A stretch of DNA of 64,000 bases from Rossellomorea aquimaris (GCF_000935355.1 NZ_JXZC01000009.1:82993-146992), one strand, 5' to 3'. Shown: positions 18,086-27,256, counted from the stretch's first letter. The notes: generated from the sequence alone by a model not told the origin. Translations and numbers: made by a program.

Positions 18086-18166
18086 AGTGGAGTAAATCCC
18101 AAACCCTCAACTTTGACTATATTCAAAAAAAGATTTATAACTATGACAGATAGGGGGAATCACCAC

Positions 18167-18397
18167 ATGTCCAAGAAAAAGAAACAGGAAGCAGAATTGA
18201 CATTAAAGAACTCAATCAACCAGGATCTCTTCGAACAATTAAAGCAAAAGAAGGAAGAACTTGAAAAAGTAGAGTCTGTGAAAAAAGAAGAAGAGCGTCT
18301 TCGTAAAATAGAGGAGAAAAAGCAGCGGGAAAAGAATAAGAGTTTTGAAGAGCTACTGAATGAAAGCAATATGAATTGGAAGAATTACAAGGATTGA
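18167..18397 (+). CDS. yqkE: YqkE family protein (DUF3886)
   Basis: A 76-residue, very highly charged protein that is almost all Lys, Glu and Arg from residue 2 to 60, predicted as one long helix or coiled coil, ending in SFEELLNESNMNWKNYKD, the typical YqkE tail. Function is unknown. ATG 18167 has GGGGGA 9 bases upstream. It stands between the scoAB operon and yqkF, matching the yqkE-yqkF neighbourhood of B. subtilis, and ends at a shared bidirectional terminator. Confidence 0.8.
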   Translation: MSKKKKQEAELTLKNSINQDLFEQLKQKKEELEKVESVKKEEERLRKIEEKKQREKNKSFEELLNESNMNWKNYKD

Positions 18398-18433
18398 TGA
18401 GAGATGTGGAAGTAGTGCCTCATCAAGCGGACA

Positions 18434-18482
18434 AAAAAAATTAGCAGGCAGGGAATGAATAACCCTGACCTGCTGATTTTTT
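18434..18482. terminator. bidirectional terminator between yqkE and yqkF
   Basis: AAAAAAAATTAGCAGG and CCTGCTGATTTTTT flank an inner AGGG/CCCT pair; A-run left and T-run right. Confidence 0.75.
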
Positions 18483-18487
18483 GAACA

Positions 18488-19411
18488 TTATTCCCTGTGC
18501 TGCCCATAACGGGATAACTTTGTCAGCTGTTTAAGAATGTCTACCTCCTCAGGAGATAATGGTGATGCATTCACAGCATCGATATTCTCCTGAAGCTGTT
18601 GGATAGAACTTGCCCCGGGAATCACGGCAGCGACCGAATCATGGGCGAGATCATATTGAAGGGCAAGTTCGTTCATTGAACGGGTGTCTCCCATTTTTCC
18701 ATGAATGGACTCTATCGTCTCTTGAAGCTCTTGATAAGAATAGTCGAGATACCCGTTTTCTTTCATTTTGGCAGAAGCTTTGGAAAGCATCTTTTCCGAT
18801 AGTAGTCCTTTTGCCAAAGGCCCCCGGGCAATGACGCCCACTTTGTTCTCATCCAGCAGGTCCATCCATTCTTCTGGACGGCGATCCAGTAAGCTGTATT
18901 GCATCATCACGCTTTCAATGGAAGAACTCATCAGGAATCGCTTAATGACATTCGGCCGAATGGAGGAGATTCCATAATGGCGAATCAAACCTTCACTCTT
19001 TAATTCTTCAAAAGCCTCGATCGTTTCTTCAAAATGATCTTCAATCGTCCCGCCATGAAGCTGATAAAGGTCGATATAGTCTACTTTCATGCGGGATAAG
19101 CTTTTCTTAACCGCAGACTTGATATAGGATTTGGAAGGGTCCCAGCGCCAGCCATCTTCCACGTCATCCCAGCGATTTCCTACCTTTGTGGCAAGAATAA
19201 CGTCATCCCGGACCTCACGGATGGCTTTCCCCACAATCTCTTCATTTTGACCAAAGTCATATAAATCAGCAGTATCAAGATAATTGATCCCATTTTTTAA
19301 AGCATGTTGCACAATTTCCTTGGCAGCTTTCTCTTCGGTTCCAAGTGACATACAACCGAGTCCCATTTTTGATACAAATAAATCCGAGTTTCCTATTTGT
19401 CTTTTTTCCAT
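18488..19411 (-). CDS. yqkF: aldo/keto reductase YqkF
   Basis: A 307-residue NADPH-dependent aldo/keto reductase with the TIM-barrel tetrad: Asp and Tyr in YLDTADLYDFGQNE (near 50-60), Lys in ILATKVG and His in DLYQLHGG. The C-terminal IPGASSIQQLQEN segment binds the nicotinamide nucleotide phosphate. Substrate unknown; the family reduces aldehydes and ketones. ATG 19411 has AAAGGA 8 bases upstream; an upstream in-frame start would add an unrelated 32-residue tail. Next upstream on the same strand is mciZ. Confidence 0.85.
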   Translation of the reverse strand: MEKRQIGNSDLFVSKMGLGCMSLGTEEKAAKEIVQHALKNGINYLDTADLYDFGQNEEIVGKAIREVRDDVILATKVGNRWDDVEDGWRWDPSKSYIKSAVKKSLSRMKVDYIDLYQLHGGTIEDHFEETIEAFEELKSEGLIRHYGISSIRPNVIKRFLMSSSIESVMMQYSLLDRRPEEWMDLLDENKVGVIARGPLAKGLLSEKMLSKASAKMKENGYLDYSYQELQETIESIHGKMGDTRSMNELALQYDLAHDSVAAVIPGASSIQQLQENIDAVNASPLSPEEVDILKQLTKLSRYGQHRE

Positions 19412-19490
19412 TGTATCCGTCCTTTCGACATTAGCACTCTCTATTATATTAACGAAAGTCGGGATGAATAAACAAAAGAAACGGCTGGTT

Positions 19491-19616
19491 TCAACGATTG
19501 GCTTCAATCCATTCCTTCACCGTGGCGTAAGTCTGATTATATTGCTTTAGTTTCGCCCTGATTTCCCATGCCTTCCCTACCAGGATGATCCGGTTTTTTT
19601 CAGCAATTACCTTCAA
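19491..19616 (-). CDS. mciZ: Z-ring formation inhibitor MciZ
   Basis: A 41-residue peptide starting at TTG 19616 with AGGTGA 7 bases upstream. Its core ILVGKAWEIRAKLKQYNQ followed by ATVKEWIE matches B. subtilis MciZ, the mother-cell peptide that caps FtsZ filaments and stops Z-ring formation after asymmetric division. The conserved GKAWEIRAKL strand-helix is the FtsZ-binding part. A CATACATT sequence on the coding strand (19654-19661), about 40 bases before the start, resembles a sigma-E -10 box, as expected for a mother-cell gene. Recognised by eye; short length keeps some doubt. Confidence 0.8.
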   Translation of the reverse strand: MKVIAEKNRIILVGKAWEIRAKLKQYNQTYATVKEWIEANR

Positions 19617-19653
19617 GGGGCTTTCACCTCGTTCCTCGAATGGGATATGGTAA

Positions 19654-19661
19654 AATGTATG
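19654..19661 (-). promoter_or_regulatory. candidate sigma-E -10 element for mciZ
   Basis: CATACATT on the minus strand fits the sigma-E -10 consensus CATACANT. The -35 region is weak, so only the -10 is marked. It overlaps the region where the divergent nudF promoter must lie (TAAAAT at 19651-19656). Confidence 0.4.
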
Positions 19662-19698
19662 AGGACAAGGTCAATGACAGAACAAGGAGAGTTGAACG

Positions 19699-20247
19699 AT
19701 GAAAAAATTTGAAGAAAAGACGATCACAACGGAAACGATCTATCAAGGGAAGATCATTGATCTCAAAGTGGATGAAGTAGAGCTACCCAATGGAAAGACT
19801 TCCAAGAGAGAACTGATTAAGCATCCAGGGGCTGTTGCCGTTATTGCATTAACACCAGAGGGGAAACTTGTCATGGTAGAGCAATATCGCAAAGCACTGG
19901 AGAAATCCATCATCGAAATTCCTGCAGGAAAACTTGAGCCGGGGGAAGAACCGGATAAAACCGCCCTTCGTGAATTGGAAGAAGAAACGGGCTACGGCTG
20001 TGACAACCTGGAGCATCTTATATCGTTTTACACGTCTCCCGGATTTGCGGATGAGCTCGTTCACTTGTATATCGCCCACGATCTTTATCCGATTCAGGAA
20101 TCGAAAGAAACTGATGAAGATGAATTTGTGGAGTTGATTGAAGTGACAGTCGAGGAAGCGGCGCAGCTAATAAAGGAACAGCGCATTTACGATGCAAAAA
20201 CGGCTTATGCTGTTCAATATCTGCAACTTCAGAAGTTTGTAAAATAA
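19699..20247 (+). CDS. nudF: ADP-ribose pyrophosphatase, Nudix family
   Basis: Hydrolyses ADP-ribose to AMP and ribose 5-phosphate, a housekeeping step that keeps reactive ADP-ribose low. The 182-residue protein has a complete Nudix box, GKLEPGEEPDKTALRELEEETGYG (residues about 75-98), with its REXXEE metal-binding core, and the N-terminal beta domain of the ADPRase subfamily (TITTETIYQGKIIDL). The ARG/ADPR-specific FYTSPGFADE follows 15 residues after the box. AAGGAG precedes the ATG at 8 bases. Same place as B. subtilis nudF. Confidence 0.92.
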   Translation: MKKFEEKTITTETIYQGKIIDLKVDEVELPNGKTSKRELIKHPGAVAVIALTPEGKLVMVEQYRKALEKSIIEIPAGKLEPGEEPDKTALRELEEETGYGCDNLEHLISFYTSPGFADELVHLYIAHDLYPIQESKETDEDEFVELIEVTVEEAAQLIKEQRIYDAKTAYAVQYLQLQKFVK

Positions 20248-20250
20248 GAG

Positions 20251-20284
20251 AAAACAGGACAGCCTGAATAGGCTGTCCTGTTTT
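20251..20284. terminator. bidirectional terminator after nudF
   Basis: AAAACAGGACAGCCT and AGGCTGTCCTGTTTT form a perfect 15-bp stem around GAAT. Confidence 0.85.
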
Positions 20285-20301
20285 CATGCAGTGATCCAAT
20301 C

Positions 20302-20880
20302 TTAATCGAGGTCACTGGGAATCAGAGAATAAACACACGTATTACGTGTCTCTGTCCCGCTCTCATCTATACGATCATGCCTTATGATTCCTTCAAGCAT
20401 GAAGCCCAGTGTTTCAGGTACCCTCCGTGAACCGGTATTTCTCTCATCGCAACGAATCTCCACCCGCTTACAGGAAAGGTCGTGCAGGGCGAAATGGGTT
20501 AACGCCTTCACGGCTTCAGCCATATAGCCTTTTTTTGTGTGCTTCGTGTATAGCCAATATCCGATTTCCACTTTGGGTACGTCCCAATCGATGCGGTGAA
20601 GTCCAGTCGATCCAACAAATTCATTTGACTCTTTCAAGTATATATGTAGTCGTATGTCGGTTTTTTTGATGAATTCCCCATAGGAATGCCGGATCCCGGC
20701 TTCCACGTTTTCAAGGGTTTGTTCTTTACGGGCGAAGGGGAGCCACGGTTTGAATTCATTCCTTGATTCGGAGATGGCACGAAACACGTCGGATCCGTCA
20801 CCGGGCATGCACGGTCTGATGTAAAGGCGGGGAGTTTCGATCCGATCAGGAAACTCGATTAGACTTGGATTTTTCATCAT
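20302..20880 (-). CDS. GNAT acetyltransferase, RimJ/RimL-like
   Basis: A 192-residue GNAT of the ribosomal-protein-serine acetyltransferase group: it starts ETPRLYIRPCMPGDGSDV and has EIGYWLYTKHTKKGYMAEAV, the acetyl-CoA-binding motif A (Q/R-x-x-G-x-G/A variant K-K-G-Y-M-A), and the CDERNTGSRRV helix typical of RimJ/L. The substrate could be a ribosomal N-terminus or a small molecule. GGAGG lies 5 bases before ATG 20880. It is convergent with nudF; a shared terminator separates them. Confidence 0.8.
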   Translation of the reverse strand: MMKNPSLIEFPDRIETPRLYIRPCMPGDGSDVFRAISESRNEFKPWLPFARKEQTLENVEAGIRHSYGEFIKKTDIRLHIYLKESNEFVGSTGLHRIDWDVPKVEIGYWLYTKHTKKGYMAEAVKALTHFALHDLSCKRVEIRCDERNTGSRRVPETLGFMLEGIIRHDRIDESGTETRNTCVYSLIPSDLD

Positions 20881-20961
20881 GTATTCCTCCACTTCCACAA
20901 TAAGGTTTCTATGATTATACGTTTATCTCCATGGAAGTTCAATAGAATAGAAGAGAGGAGA

Positions 20962-20989
20962 ATAAACGTGTCCCTCCCTACATATAGTT
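20962..20989 (+). promoter_or_regulatory. candidate sigma-E promoter of spoIIM
   Basis: ATAAA (20962-20966) and, after 14 bases, CATATAGTT (20981-20989) resemble sigma-E -35 and -10 elements. SpoIIM is known as a sigma-E-controlled protein in B. subtilis. The -35 match is weak. Confidence 0.4.
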
Positions 20990-21016
20990 TAGTAATCGAT
21001 ATCTAGGAGGAGCACT

Positions 21017-21673
21017 GTGATGCGCAAAAAAATATCAAATTCAAATCCACTCGTTCAACATGTACAAGCACATTCCTCAATCTATTTATTTATCATTACG
21101 TTGTTTTTAATGGGGATCATTTTTGGAGCAATCGTGGTCAATTCATTGTCTTTTGCCCAAAAGGAAGACCTGTATTTCTATTTAAGTAAGTTCTTCACCG
21201 AAATGGAAGATGGGAGCATGACGTCAGCGGAAGAATTGTTCCGTCAGAGTTTCCTTCATAATGTAAAGTACCTTGGGCTGATGTGGTTACTGGGCATCTC
21301 GATTATCGGACTCCCCCTCATCTTCGTTCTATTATTTATGAAGGGTGTAGTAGTGGGGTTTTCGGTTGGATTCCTGGTGAATCAAATGGGGTGGAGCGGG
21401 TTTTTATTATCCTTTGTCAGCGTCTTACCGCAAAATATCATTATTATTCCGGCGTTTATTTTCATCGGAGCGATCAGCGCCAATTTCTCCCTTACGTTGA
21501 TTCGAAAGATATTCATGAGGCAGACTTCATCGATGCAGTTTCAAATGATTCCGTTCTTATCCAGATACGTGATTTTCTTGGTGGTAGCAATCGGGATTGT
21601 CACGATTGCAGCCAGTATAGAGGCTTATCTTTCCCCCAATTTAATGGAAGCGGTTATTTCGAAAATAAAATAA
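21017..21673 (+). CDS. spoIIM: stage II sporulation protein M
   Basis: Mother-cell membrane protein that joins SpoIID and SpoIIP in dissolving septal peptidoglycan during engulfment and anchors SpoIIP. The 218-residue protein has about five membrane helices: near 25-48 (IYLFIITLFLMGIIFGAIVV), 92-118, 122-145, 150-165 and 190-210. The FGAIVVNSLS segment matches the family. Start is GTG 21017 or ATG 21020; AGGAGG lies upstream at 8-11 bases of either, so both are possible. Followed by a terminator and then fur, as in B. subtilis. Confidence 0.93.
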   Translation: MMRKKISNSNPLVQHVQAHSSIYLFIITLFLMGIIFGAIVVNSLSFAQKEDLYFYLSKFFTEMEDGSMTSAEELFRQSFLHNVKYLGLMWLLGISIIGLPLIFVLLFMKGVVVGFSVGFLVNQMGWSGFLLSFVSVLPQNIIIIPAFIFIGAISANFSLTLIRKIFMRQTSSMQFQMIPFLSRYVIFLVVAIGIVTIAASIEAYLSPNLMEAVISKIK

Positions 21674-21705
21674 AACCATTCTTATATAAGAATGGTTTTA
21701 TTTGT
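21670..21705. terminator. bidirectional terminator after spoIIM
   Basis: AAAACCATTCTTATA and TATAAGAATGGTTTT form a palindromic stem, with AATAAAA before and ATTTGTTT after. Confidence 0.75.
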
Positions 21706-21725
21706 TTAATTATAATAATTTTATT

Positions 21726-21753
21726 TTGCTTATTCCTCCCTTTTTGATATAAT
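21726..21753 (+). promoter_or_regulatory. promoter of fur
   Basis: A perfect TATAAT -10 (21748-21753) with TTGCTT (21726-21731) 16 bases upstream. Start codon of fur follows 32 bases later. Confidence 0.6.
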
Positions 21754-21784
21754 AGTAAAGACATTGACGAGGGAGGAGAGGACC

Positions 21785-22243
21785 ATGGAAAGCCGTATTG
21801 AACGAATAAAAAAACAACTTCATTCTGCCAGCTACAAGCTTACGCCACAGCGCGAAGCAACGGTACGCGTGTTATTAGAACATGAAGAAGATCACCTAAG
21901 CGCCGAAGATGTATACCTCCTCGTTAAGGAAAAATCTCCGGAAATCGGACTGGCAACCGTATATCGTACGTTGGAATTGCTATCTGAATTGAAAATTGTA
22001 GATAAAATCAATTTTGGCGATGGTGTGTCCCGTTATGATCTCAGACAAGAAGGGGCAGCCCACTTTCATCATCATTTAGTATGCATTGAATGTGGAGCGG
22101 TCGATGAAATTCAAGAAGATCTCTTAGAAGACGTGGAAACGATTGTTGAACGAGATTGGAAGTTTAAAATAAAAGATCACCGCCTTACCTTTCATGGCAT
22201 TTGTTCGAGATGCCAGGATAAAGAAGAGGACCCAGAAGAATAA
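21785..22243 (+). CDS. fur: ferric uptake regulator Fur
   Basis: Iron-dependent repressor of siderophore and iron-uptake genes. The 152-residue protein has the winged helix with GLATVYRTLELL as recognition helix (about residues 55-66), then the metal-binding dimerisation half with HFHHHLVCIECG and a second CSRC pair that together make the structural zinc site. Start ATG 21785 has GGGAGGAG upstream; an earlier TTG would leave that site inside the gene. Location before xerD and after spoIIM identifies it as Fur rather than PerR or Zur. Confidence 0.93.
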   Translation: MESRIERIKKQLHSASYKLTPQREATVRVLLEHEEDHLSAEDVYLLVKEKSPEIGLATVYRTLELLSELKIVDKINFGDGVSRYDLRQEGAAHFHHHLVCIECGAVDEIQEDLLEDVETIVERDWKFKIKDHRLTFHGICSRCQDKEEDPEE

Positions 22244-22252
22244 TATGATGCC

Positions 22253-22323
22253 TGAAAGCCTTAAAGACTCCTGTCGTTGTTTCACTCTTGAAACATCCCA
22301 TACATACTCTTTAAGGCTTTTTT
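22253..22323 (+). terminator. long-loop terminator after fur
   Basis: AAAGCCTTAAAGA pairs with TCTTTAAGGCTTTTTT across about 40 bases; the loop itself holds a smaller GTTTCA/TGAAAC hairpin. Confidence 0.65.
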
Positions 22324-22437
22324 CATATTTGAATAGAAATTTTCACAGTTTATAACTCCATAAGGTATAAAACAGTTTAAAAACGTCATAGCTTGTATTA
22401 ATAGGCGTTAGTACCGATGAATATGGAGGACGACATA

Positions 22438-22665
22438 ATGATAAAAGGATTTCAAATGGTGTGGCAAACCATTAAAGTGTTTATTTTATTTACTGGATCA
22501 ACGATTTTGTTTTACTATGGTATCATGTGGATCAGTGAGGAATATGAAGGTTATCACAGATATGATGAACCAGAGGGAGCGGCAGTAAAGGTATATTCTT
22601 CTGTGACCGATGAAGAAAGCCATTGGTATGATCGGTTATTATTTTTTTATATGAACGGGGAGTAA
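22438..22665 (+). CDS. yqzK: YqzK family protein (DUF4227)
   Basis: A 75-residue protein with one N-terminal membrane helix (about residues 9-30, VFILFTGSTILFYYGIMWI) and a charged tail ending in WYDRLLFFYMNGE. It is the usual companion between fur and xerD in Bacillus and its function is unknown. ATG 22438 has GGAGG 8 bases upstream; upstream ATG 22417 would place the ribosome binding site inside the frame. xerD starts 7 bases after its stop. Confidence 0.85.
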   Translation: MIKGFQMVWQTIKVFILFTGSTILFYYGIMWISEEYEGYHRYDEPEGAAVKVYSSVTDEESHWYDRLLFFYMNGE

Positions 22666-22671
22666 TGCAGT

Positions 22672-23565
22672 GTGGAGGACCATATTCAAGATTTCATGCA
22701 TTTTTTAATAGTAGAAAAAGGACTGGCAAAGAATACGATCGAGTCGTATCAGCGTGACTTAAAGAATTATGCACTATACTTAACAAAGGTTGAGGAAGTA
22801 TCGGAACTGAACGCCGTTTCGAGAATGAATATTGTCCAATTTCTCGGATACTTAAAAAACCAGGGGAAATCCTCTAAGACAGTTGCCCGCCATGTGGCAT
22901 CAATCAGATCTTTTCATCAATTTTTATTAAGGGAGAAGACGACGGAACAAGATCCGACTGTCCATATTGAGACTCCGAAAACAGAGCGTACCCTTCCGAA
23001 GATATTGAGCATCGCTGAAGTGGAGGCTTTACTTGAAGCCCCTGAGGAATCTACCCCCCTTGGCATGAGAGACAAAGCGATGCTTGAAATCCTCTATGCG
23101 ACTGGAATCAGGGTAAGTGAGCTCATTCAACTTAAATTAGATGACGTCCATTTGACCATGGGTTTTGTACGATGCATCGGGAAAGGGAACAAAGAGCGTA
23201 TTATCCCCATCGGACAGACAGCAATGAATGTTCTTGAGAATTACCTTCAAGATTCCCGGTTGAAATTGAGAAGCAAGAAGCACCGGGACGATCATCTATT
23301 TTTAAATCATCATGGAAAAGGTTTGACAAGACAAGGTTTCTGGAAGAACTTAAAGGCTCTTGCGAAAAAAGCCAATATTGAAAAGGATCTGACTCCTCAT
23401 ACACTCAGGCACTCATTCGCAACCCATTTATTGGAGAATGGGGCAGACCTAAGGGCAGTACAAGAGATGCTCGGTCATGCAGACATTTCCACCACACAAA
23501 TCTATACACATGTAACGAAAACACGCTTAAAGGATGTATACTCACAATTCCATCCTCGAGCTTAA
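22672..23565 (+). CDS. xerD: site-specific tyrosine recombinase XerD
   Basis: Partner of the CodV/XerC recombinase at the dif site; resolves chromosome dimers. The 297-residue protein has the SAM-like core-binding domain (residues 1-95) and the catalytic domain with Arg in ATGIRVSEL, the [13 protein letters not shown] box (His-x-x-Arg), LGHADISTT and the nucleophile Tyr in QIYTHV. GTG start with GGGGAG 9 bases upstream. It overlaps no other gene and is probably cotranscribed with yqzK. Confidence 0.95.
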   Translation: MEDHIQDFMHFLIVEKGLAKNTIESYQRDLKNYALYLTKVEEVSELNAVSRMNIVQFLGYLKNQGKSSKTVARHVASIRSFHQFLLREKTTEQDPTVHIETPKTERTLPKILSIAEVEALLEAPEESTPLGMRDKAMLEILYATGIRVSELIQLKLDDVHLTMGFVRCIGKGNKERIIPIGQTAMNVLENYLQDSRLKLRSKKHRDDHLFLNHHGKGLTRQGFWKNLKALAKKANIEKDLTPHTLRHSFATHLLENGADLRAVQEMLGHADISTTQIYTHVTKTRLKDVYSQFHPRA

Positions 23566-23571
23566 AAGATG

Positions 23572-23627
23572 AAGAGAGGTGTCTTAAAGAAAATAGAATT
23601 CTTTAAGGGATCTCTCTTGTTTTTTTG
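23572..23627 (+). terminator. intrinsic terminator after xerD
   Basis: AGAGAGGTGTCTTAAAGAA and TTCTTTAAGGGATCTCTCT form a long, slightly imperfect stem followed by TGTTTTTTT. Confidence 0.8.
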
Positions 23628-23660
23628 GATAGGGAAAAGTAGAATATAGATGTCAGACTT

Positions 23661-23690
23661 CTGACGTTAAATCCTGTCGATTGCTATAAT
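23661..23690 (+). promoter_or_regulatory. promoter of the drm-punA-pdp operon
   Basis: CTGACG (23661-23666), 18 bases, then a perfect TATAAT (23685-23690). Start codon of drm is 84 bases downstream of the -10, leaving space for control elements. Confidence 0.55.
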
Positions 23691-23724
23691 GCAGATAAGG
23701 GTAAGATACGATTATAGATTAAAA

Positions 23725-23739
23725 ATGTAAACGCTTTTT
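23725..23739. promoter_or_regulatory. candidate cre site (CcpA)
   Basis: ATGTAAACGCTTTTT fits the cre consensus WTGNAANCGNWNNCW at all but one specified base. It lies about 35 bases past the -10 box, where bound CcpA would act as a roadblock, consistent with catabolite control of nucleoside use. Inference from sequence only. Confidence 0.5.
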
Positions 23740-23773
23740 TAAATAAGGAACAACATATAGGAGGTTTACTTGA

Positions 23774-24958
23774 ATGAGTAACTATACATACAAAAGAGTT
23801 CATTTAATCGTCATGGATTCAGTGGGAATTGGTGAAGCGCCTGATGCTGAATTATTCAATGATAAAGGAACGGATACGATTGGACATATCGCTGAACATA
23901 TGAATGGGCTGAACATGCCCAATATCGGAAAACTTGGACTTTCCAATATAAAAGAAGTGAAAGGAATTGAAAAAGCTGACAAGCCGTTAGCATACTTCAC
24001 GAAAATGCAGGAAGCTTCTGTTGGAAAAGACACGATGACTGGGCACTGGGAGATAATGGGTTTGAATATTGATAAACCGTTCAAAACGTATCCAGACGGG
24101 TTCCCGGAAAAATTGATTCAAAAACTTGAAGCAGAGACAGGCAGAACGATCATTGGAAATAAGCCTGCAAGTGGAACTGAGATTATTGAAGAATTAGGAA
24201 AAGAGCATATGGAAACAGGAGCTCTCATTGTCTACACTTCAGCTGATCCTGTCCTTCAAATTGCTGCTCATGAAGAGATTATTCCAATCGAAGAACAGTA
24301 TAAAATTTGCGAAATCGCCCGTGAGATCACGAAAGAAGAGGAATACCTTGTAGGTCGTGTGATCGCCCGTCCATTCGTCGGTAAACCAGGCGAGTTCGAA
24401 CGTACATCCAACCGTCACGACTACGCGTTAAAACCTTTTAACCGTACCGTAATGAATGAACTGAAGGATTCCGGGTTTGACGTGATCGCCATTGGTAAAA
24501 TTTCCGATATTTTTAATGGCGAAGGAGTGACCGAATCGATTCGTACGAAACATAATATGCACGGAATGGACGGACTCATTCAATCATTCGACCAAGACTT
24601 CACAGGCTTAAGCTTCCTGAATCTAGTAGATTTCGATGCTTTATACGGGCATCGTCGCGATCCAGAAGGATATGGAAAGGCGTTAGAAGAATTTGATGCA
24701 CGTCTTCCTGAAGTGTTCGAGAAAATGACGGAAGATGATCTTCTTATCATTACAGCCGATCACGGGAACGATCCGACCGCACCAGGAACAGACCATACAA
24801 GAGAATATGTCCCACTTCTTGTATATTCAAAACGCTTTGACGGAGGGAAAGAGCTGCCTATCTCTGAAACATTTGCAGATATCGGCGCTACCGTGGCAGA
24901 CAACTTTAATGTGACCATGCCGAAGTTTGGTCGAAGTTTCTTATCAGAATTGAAATAG
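23774..24958 (+). CDS. deoB: phosphopentomutase
   Basis: Interconverts ribose 1-phosphate and ribose 5-phosphate (and the deoxy forms), linking nucleoside phosphorolysis to the pentose phosphate path. The 394-residue protein is of the alkaline phosphatase superfamily with metal sites in [12 protein letters not shown] (residues about 13-24), the phosphorylated Thr in [20 protein letters not shown] [15 protein letters not shown] and [17 protein letters not shown] at the C-terminal half. GGAGG precedes the ATG. First gene of a nucleoside-salvage operon with punA and pdp; called drm in B. subtilis. Confidence 0.95.
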   Translation: MSNYTYKRVHLIVMDSVGIGEAPDAELFNDKGTDTIGHIAEHMNGLNMPNIGKLGLSNIKEVKGIEKADKPLAYFTKMQEASVGKDTMTGHWEIMGLNIDKPFKTYPDGFPEKLIQKLEAETGRTIIGNKPASGTEIIEELGKEHMETGALIVYTSADPVLQIAAHEEIIPIEEQYKICEIAREITKEEEYLVGRVIARPFVGKPGEFERTSNRHDYALKPFNRTVMNELKDSGFDVIAIGKISDIFNGEGVTESIRTKHNMHGMDGLIQSFDQDFTGLSFLNLVDFDALYGHRRDPEGYGKALEEFDARLPEVFEKMTEDDLLIITADHGNDPTAPGTDHTREYVPLLVYSKRFDGGKELPISETFADIGATVADNFNVTMPKFGRSFLSELK

Positions 24959-25059
24959 ATATTCCTGGGATAAATATTGAAAGGGAGAGGGATGAAGGTG
25001 CAGGAACATCGGCCCGTTTCCTCCTCTTTACGTTGAATGATAATAAAGGAGTAATGAAA

Positions 25060-25875
25060 ATGAATTACGAAAACATCCAAAATGCAGCAAACCATTTAAA
25101 AAACCAATACACAGGCCAACCGAAAATCGGACTCATCCTTGGATCAGGGTTGGGTGTGTTAGCTGATGAAATCCAAAATTCAGTGAAAATACCTTATAAA
25201 GAAATCCCTGACTTTCCTGTTTCGACAGTGGCAGGACACGCAGGGCAGCTTGTGTTCGGTCAATTGGCGGGTCAGGAAGTCGTAGCCATGCAAGGGCGCT
25301 TTCATTACTACGAGGGGTACGGATTCGATAAAGTCACATTTCCCGTCCGAGTTATGAAAGAACTAGGCGTCGAAGTCTTAATCGTGACAAATGCAGCCGG
25401 TGGAGTGAATGAAAGCTTTAAGGCCGGGGACTTGATGCTGATCACAGATCATATTAATAATATGGGTGGCAATCCACTGATTGGGGCTAATGATTCCCGC
25501 TTAGGACCAAGATTCCCGGATATGTCAGAAGCCTATTGTAAAGAACTGCGTCAAAAAGCGAAAGAAATCGCAAAGAAGCTCTCTATTGAAGTGCAGGAAG
25601 GTGTGTATGTGGGTAATACTGGCCCTACATACGAAACGCCTGCTGAAGTCCGCCTTGCTCGTACGCTTGGTGGAGACGCGGTTGGAATGTCGACTGTACC
25701 TGAAGTGATTGTCGCTCGTCACGGCGGAATCAAAGTTCTCGGAATTTCTTGCATTTCAAATATGGCAGCAGGTATCCTTGATCAACCTCTTTCCCATGAT
25801 GAAGTGATGGAGACAACTGAACTGGTTCGTGCAAACTTCCTGGCATATGTAAAAGAGATCGTGAAATCAATCTAA
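25060..25875 (+). CDS. punA: purine nucleoside phosphorylase (guanosine/inosine type)
   Basis: Splits (deoxy)guanosine and inosine with phosphate to the base and ribose 1-phosphate. The 271-residue protein is of the trimeric PNP family: GSGLG (phosphate, near 29), AGHAGQLV, MQGRFHYYEGY near 80, TNAAGGVN, the NTGPTYETPAE loop and the GMSTVPE motif, plus a CISNMAAG near 240. ATG 25060 has AAAGGAG 8 bases upstream. Second gene in the deoB-punA-pdp operon, known as pupG in B. subtilis. Confidence 0.93.
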   Translation: MNYENIQNAANHLKNQYTGQPKIGLILGSGLGVLADEIQNSVKIPYKEIPDFPVSTVAGHAGQLVFGQLAGQEVVAMQGRFHYYEGYGFDKVTFPVRVMKELGVEVLIVTNAAGGVNESFKAGDLMLITDHINNMGGNPLIGANDSRLGPRFPDMSEAYCKELRQKAKEIAKKLSIEVQEGVYVGNTGPTYETPAEVRLARTLGGDAVGMSTVPEVIVARHGGIKVLGISCISNMAAGILDQPLSHDEVMETTELVRANFLAYVKEIVKSI

Positions 25876-25934
25876 GAGTTGTTAGAAACTAAAGGTACTT
25901 CCCTTTGACAATACTAGAGGAGCGGGTGAATACA

Positions 25935-27239
25935 ATGAGAATGGTTGACTTAATAGAGAAGAAGCGTGAAGGTAAAGAACTCTCTACAGAAGAAATTAAA
26001 TATATCGTTGAAGGATATACAGATGGAAGCATCCCTGATTATCAGGTAAGTGCCCTGACAATGGCCATCTTCTTCAAAGACATGAGCGATAGAGAAAGAG
26101 CAGATCTGACGATGGCAATGGTTGAATCAGGAGATCAAATCGATCTGTCTGCCATTGAAGGAATTAAAGTAGACAAGCATTCTACAGGCGGTGTTGGTGA
26201 TACAACGACCCTGGTTCTCGGACCACTGGTTGCTTCCGTTGGAGTACCTGTAGCGAAGATGAGCGGACGAGGACTTGGTCACACAGGAGGAACCATCGAT
26301 AAGCTTGAGTCCGTCGAAGGTTTCCATGTGGAAATTGAAAACGATGAATTCATCCGATTAGTGAACAAAAATAAGTTAGCCGTTATCGGACAAAGTGGTA
26401 ATTTAACACCGGCTGATAAAAAGCTTTATTCATTACGTGATGTGACGGCAACGGTCAATAGCATTCCTCTGATCGCAAGTTCCATCATGAGTAAAAAGAT
26501 CGCTGCTGGTGCGGATGCTATCGTACTTGACGTTAAAACGGGTGCCGGAGCATTCATGAAAACCTTGGACGATTCAAAAGACCTTGCAAAAGCAATGGTT
26601 AATATCGGAAACAACGTTGGCAGAAAAACTATGGCTGTCATTTCCGACATGAGTCAGCCACTTGGCTTCGCGATCGGTAACGCAGTTGAAGTGAAAGAAG
26701 CAATCGATACGTTAAAAGGTGAAGGTCCGGAAGACTTAACAGAATTATGCTTAACTCTTGGAAGTCATATGGTATACCTGGCTGAAAAAGCATCAACATT
26801 GGAAGAAGCGAGAGCGCTATTACAGAAAGCGATTGAAGATGGATCGGCTCTTGAGAACTTTAAAGTATTCCTGGAATCACAAGGTGGAGATCCATCCGTT
26901 GTGGATGATCCATCAAAACTTCCACAGGCGAAATATAAGGTTGAGCTTGAAGCGAAAGAAGATGGCTATGTATCAGAAATCGTGGCCGATGCAGTAGGGA
27001 CGGCTGCCATGTGGTTAGGAGCGGGCCGTGCAACCAAGGATTCTGTTATCGATTTAGCGGTTGGTCTTGAACTTCGCAAGAAAATTGGCGATTCGGTCAA
27101 AGCGGGAGATTCACTTGTGACGATTTACAGCAATGATGAGAATATCGATAACGTAAAAGAAAAATTATATGAAAGCATCAAAGTGACATCTGAACATGTG
27201 ACAGCACCTACGTTGATTCATACTGAAATCACGGGTTGA
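25935..27239 (+). CDS. pdp: pyrimidine-nucleoside phosphorylase
   Basis: Phosphorolysis of uridine, deoxyuridine and thymidine. The 434-residue protein matches the Bacillus Pdp length and family layout: an alpha domain with [14 protein letters not shown], the phosphate-binding [10 protein letters not shown] near residue 82, [11 protein letters not shown] near 110 and a C-terminal lipoyl-like barrel ([13 protein letters not shown] ... [18 protein letters not shown]). Start chosen at ATG 25935 with GGGTGA 5 bases upstream. In B. subtilis pdp lies in the dra-nupC-pdp operon, so its placement with drm-punA differs. Confidence 0.93.
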   Translation: MRMVDLIEKKREGKELSTEEIKYIVEGYTDGSIPDYQVSALTMAIFFKDMSDRERADLTMAMVESGDQIDLSAIEGIKVDKHSTGGVGDTTTLVLGPLVASVGVPVAKMSGRGLGHTGGTIDKLESVEGFHVEIENDEFIRLVNKNKLAVIGQSGNLTPADKKLYSLRDVTATVNSIPLIASSIMSKKIAAGADAIVLDVKTGAGAFMKTLDDSKDLAKAMVNIGNNVGRKTMAVISDMSQPLGFAIGNAVEVKEAIDTLKGEGPEDLTELCLTLGSHMVYLAEKASTLEEARALLQKAIEDGSALENFKVFLESQGGDPSVVDDPSKLPQAKYKVELEAKEDGYVSEIVADAVGTAAMWLGAGRATKDSVIDLAVGLELRKKIGDSVKAGDSLVTIYSNDENIDNVKEKLYESIKVTSEHVTAPTLIHTEITG

Positions 27240-27256
27240 TCTTTAATTTTAATACG

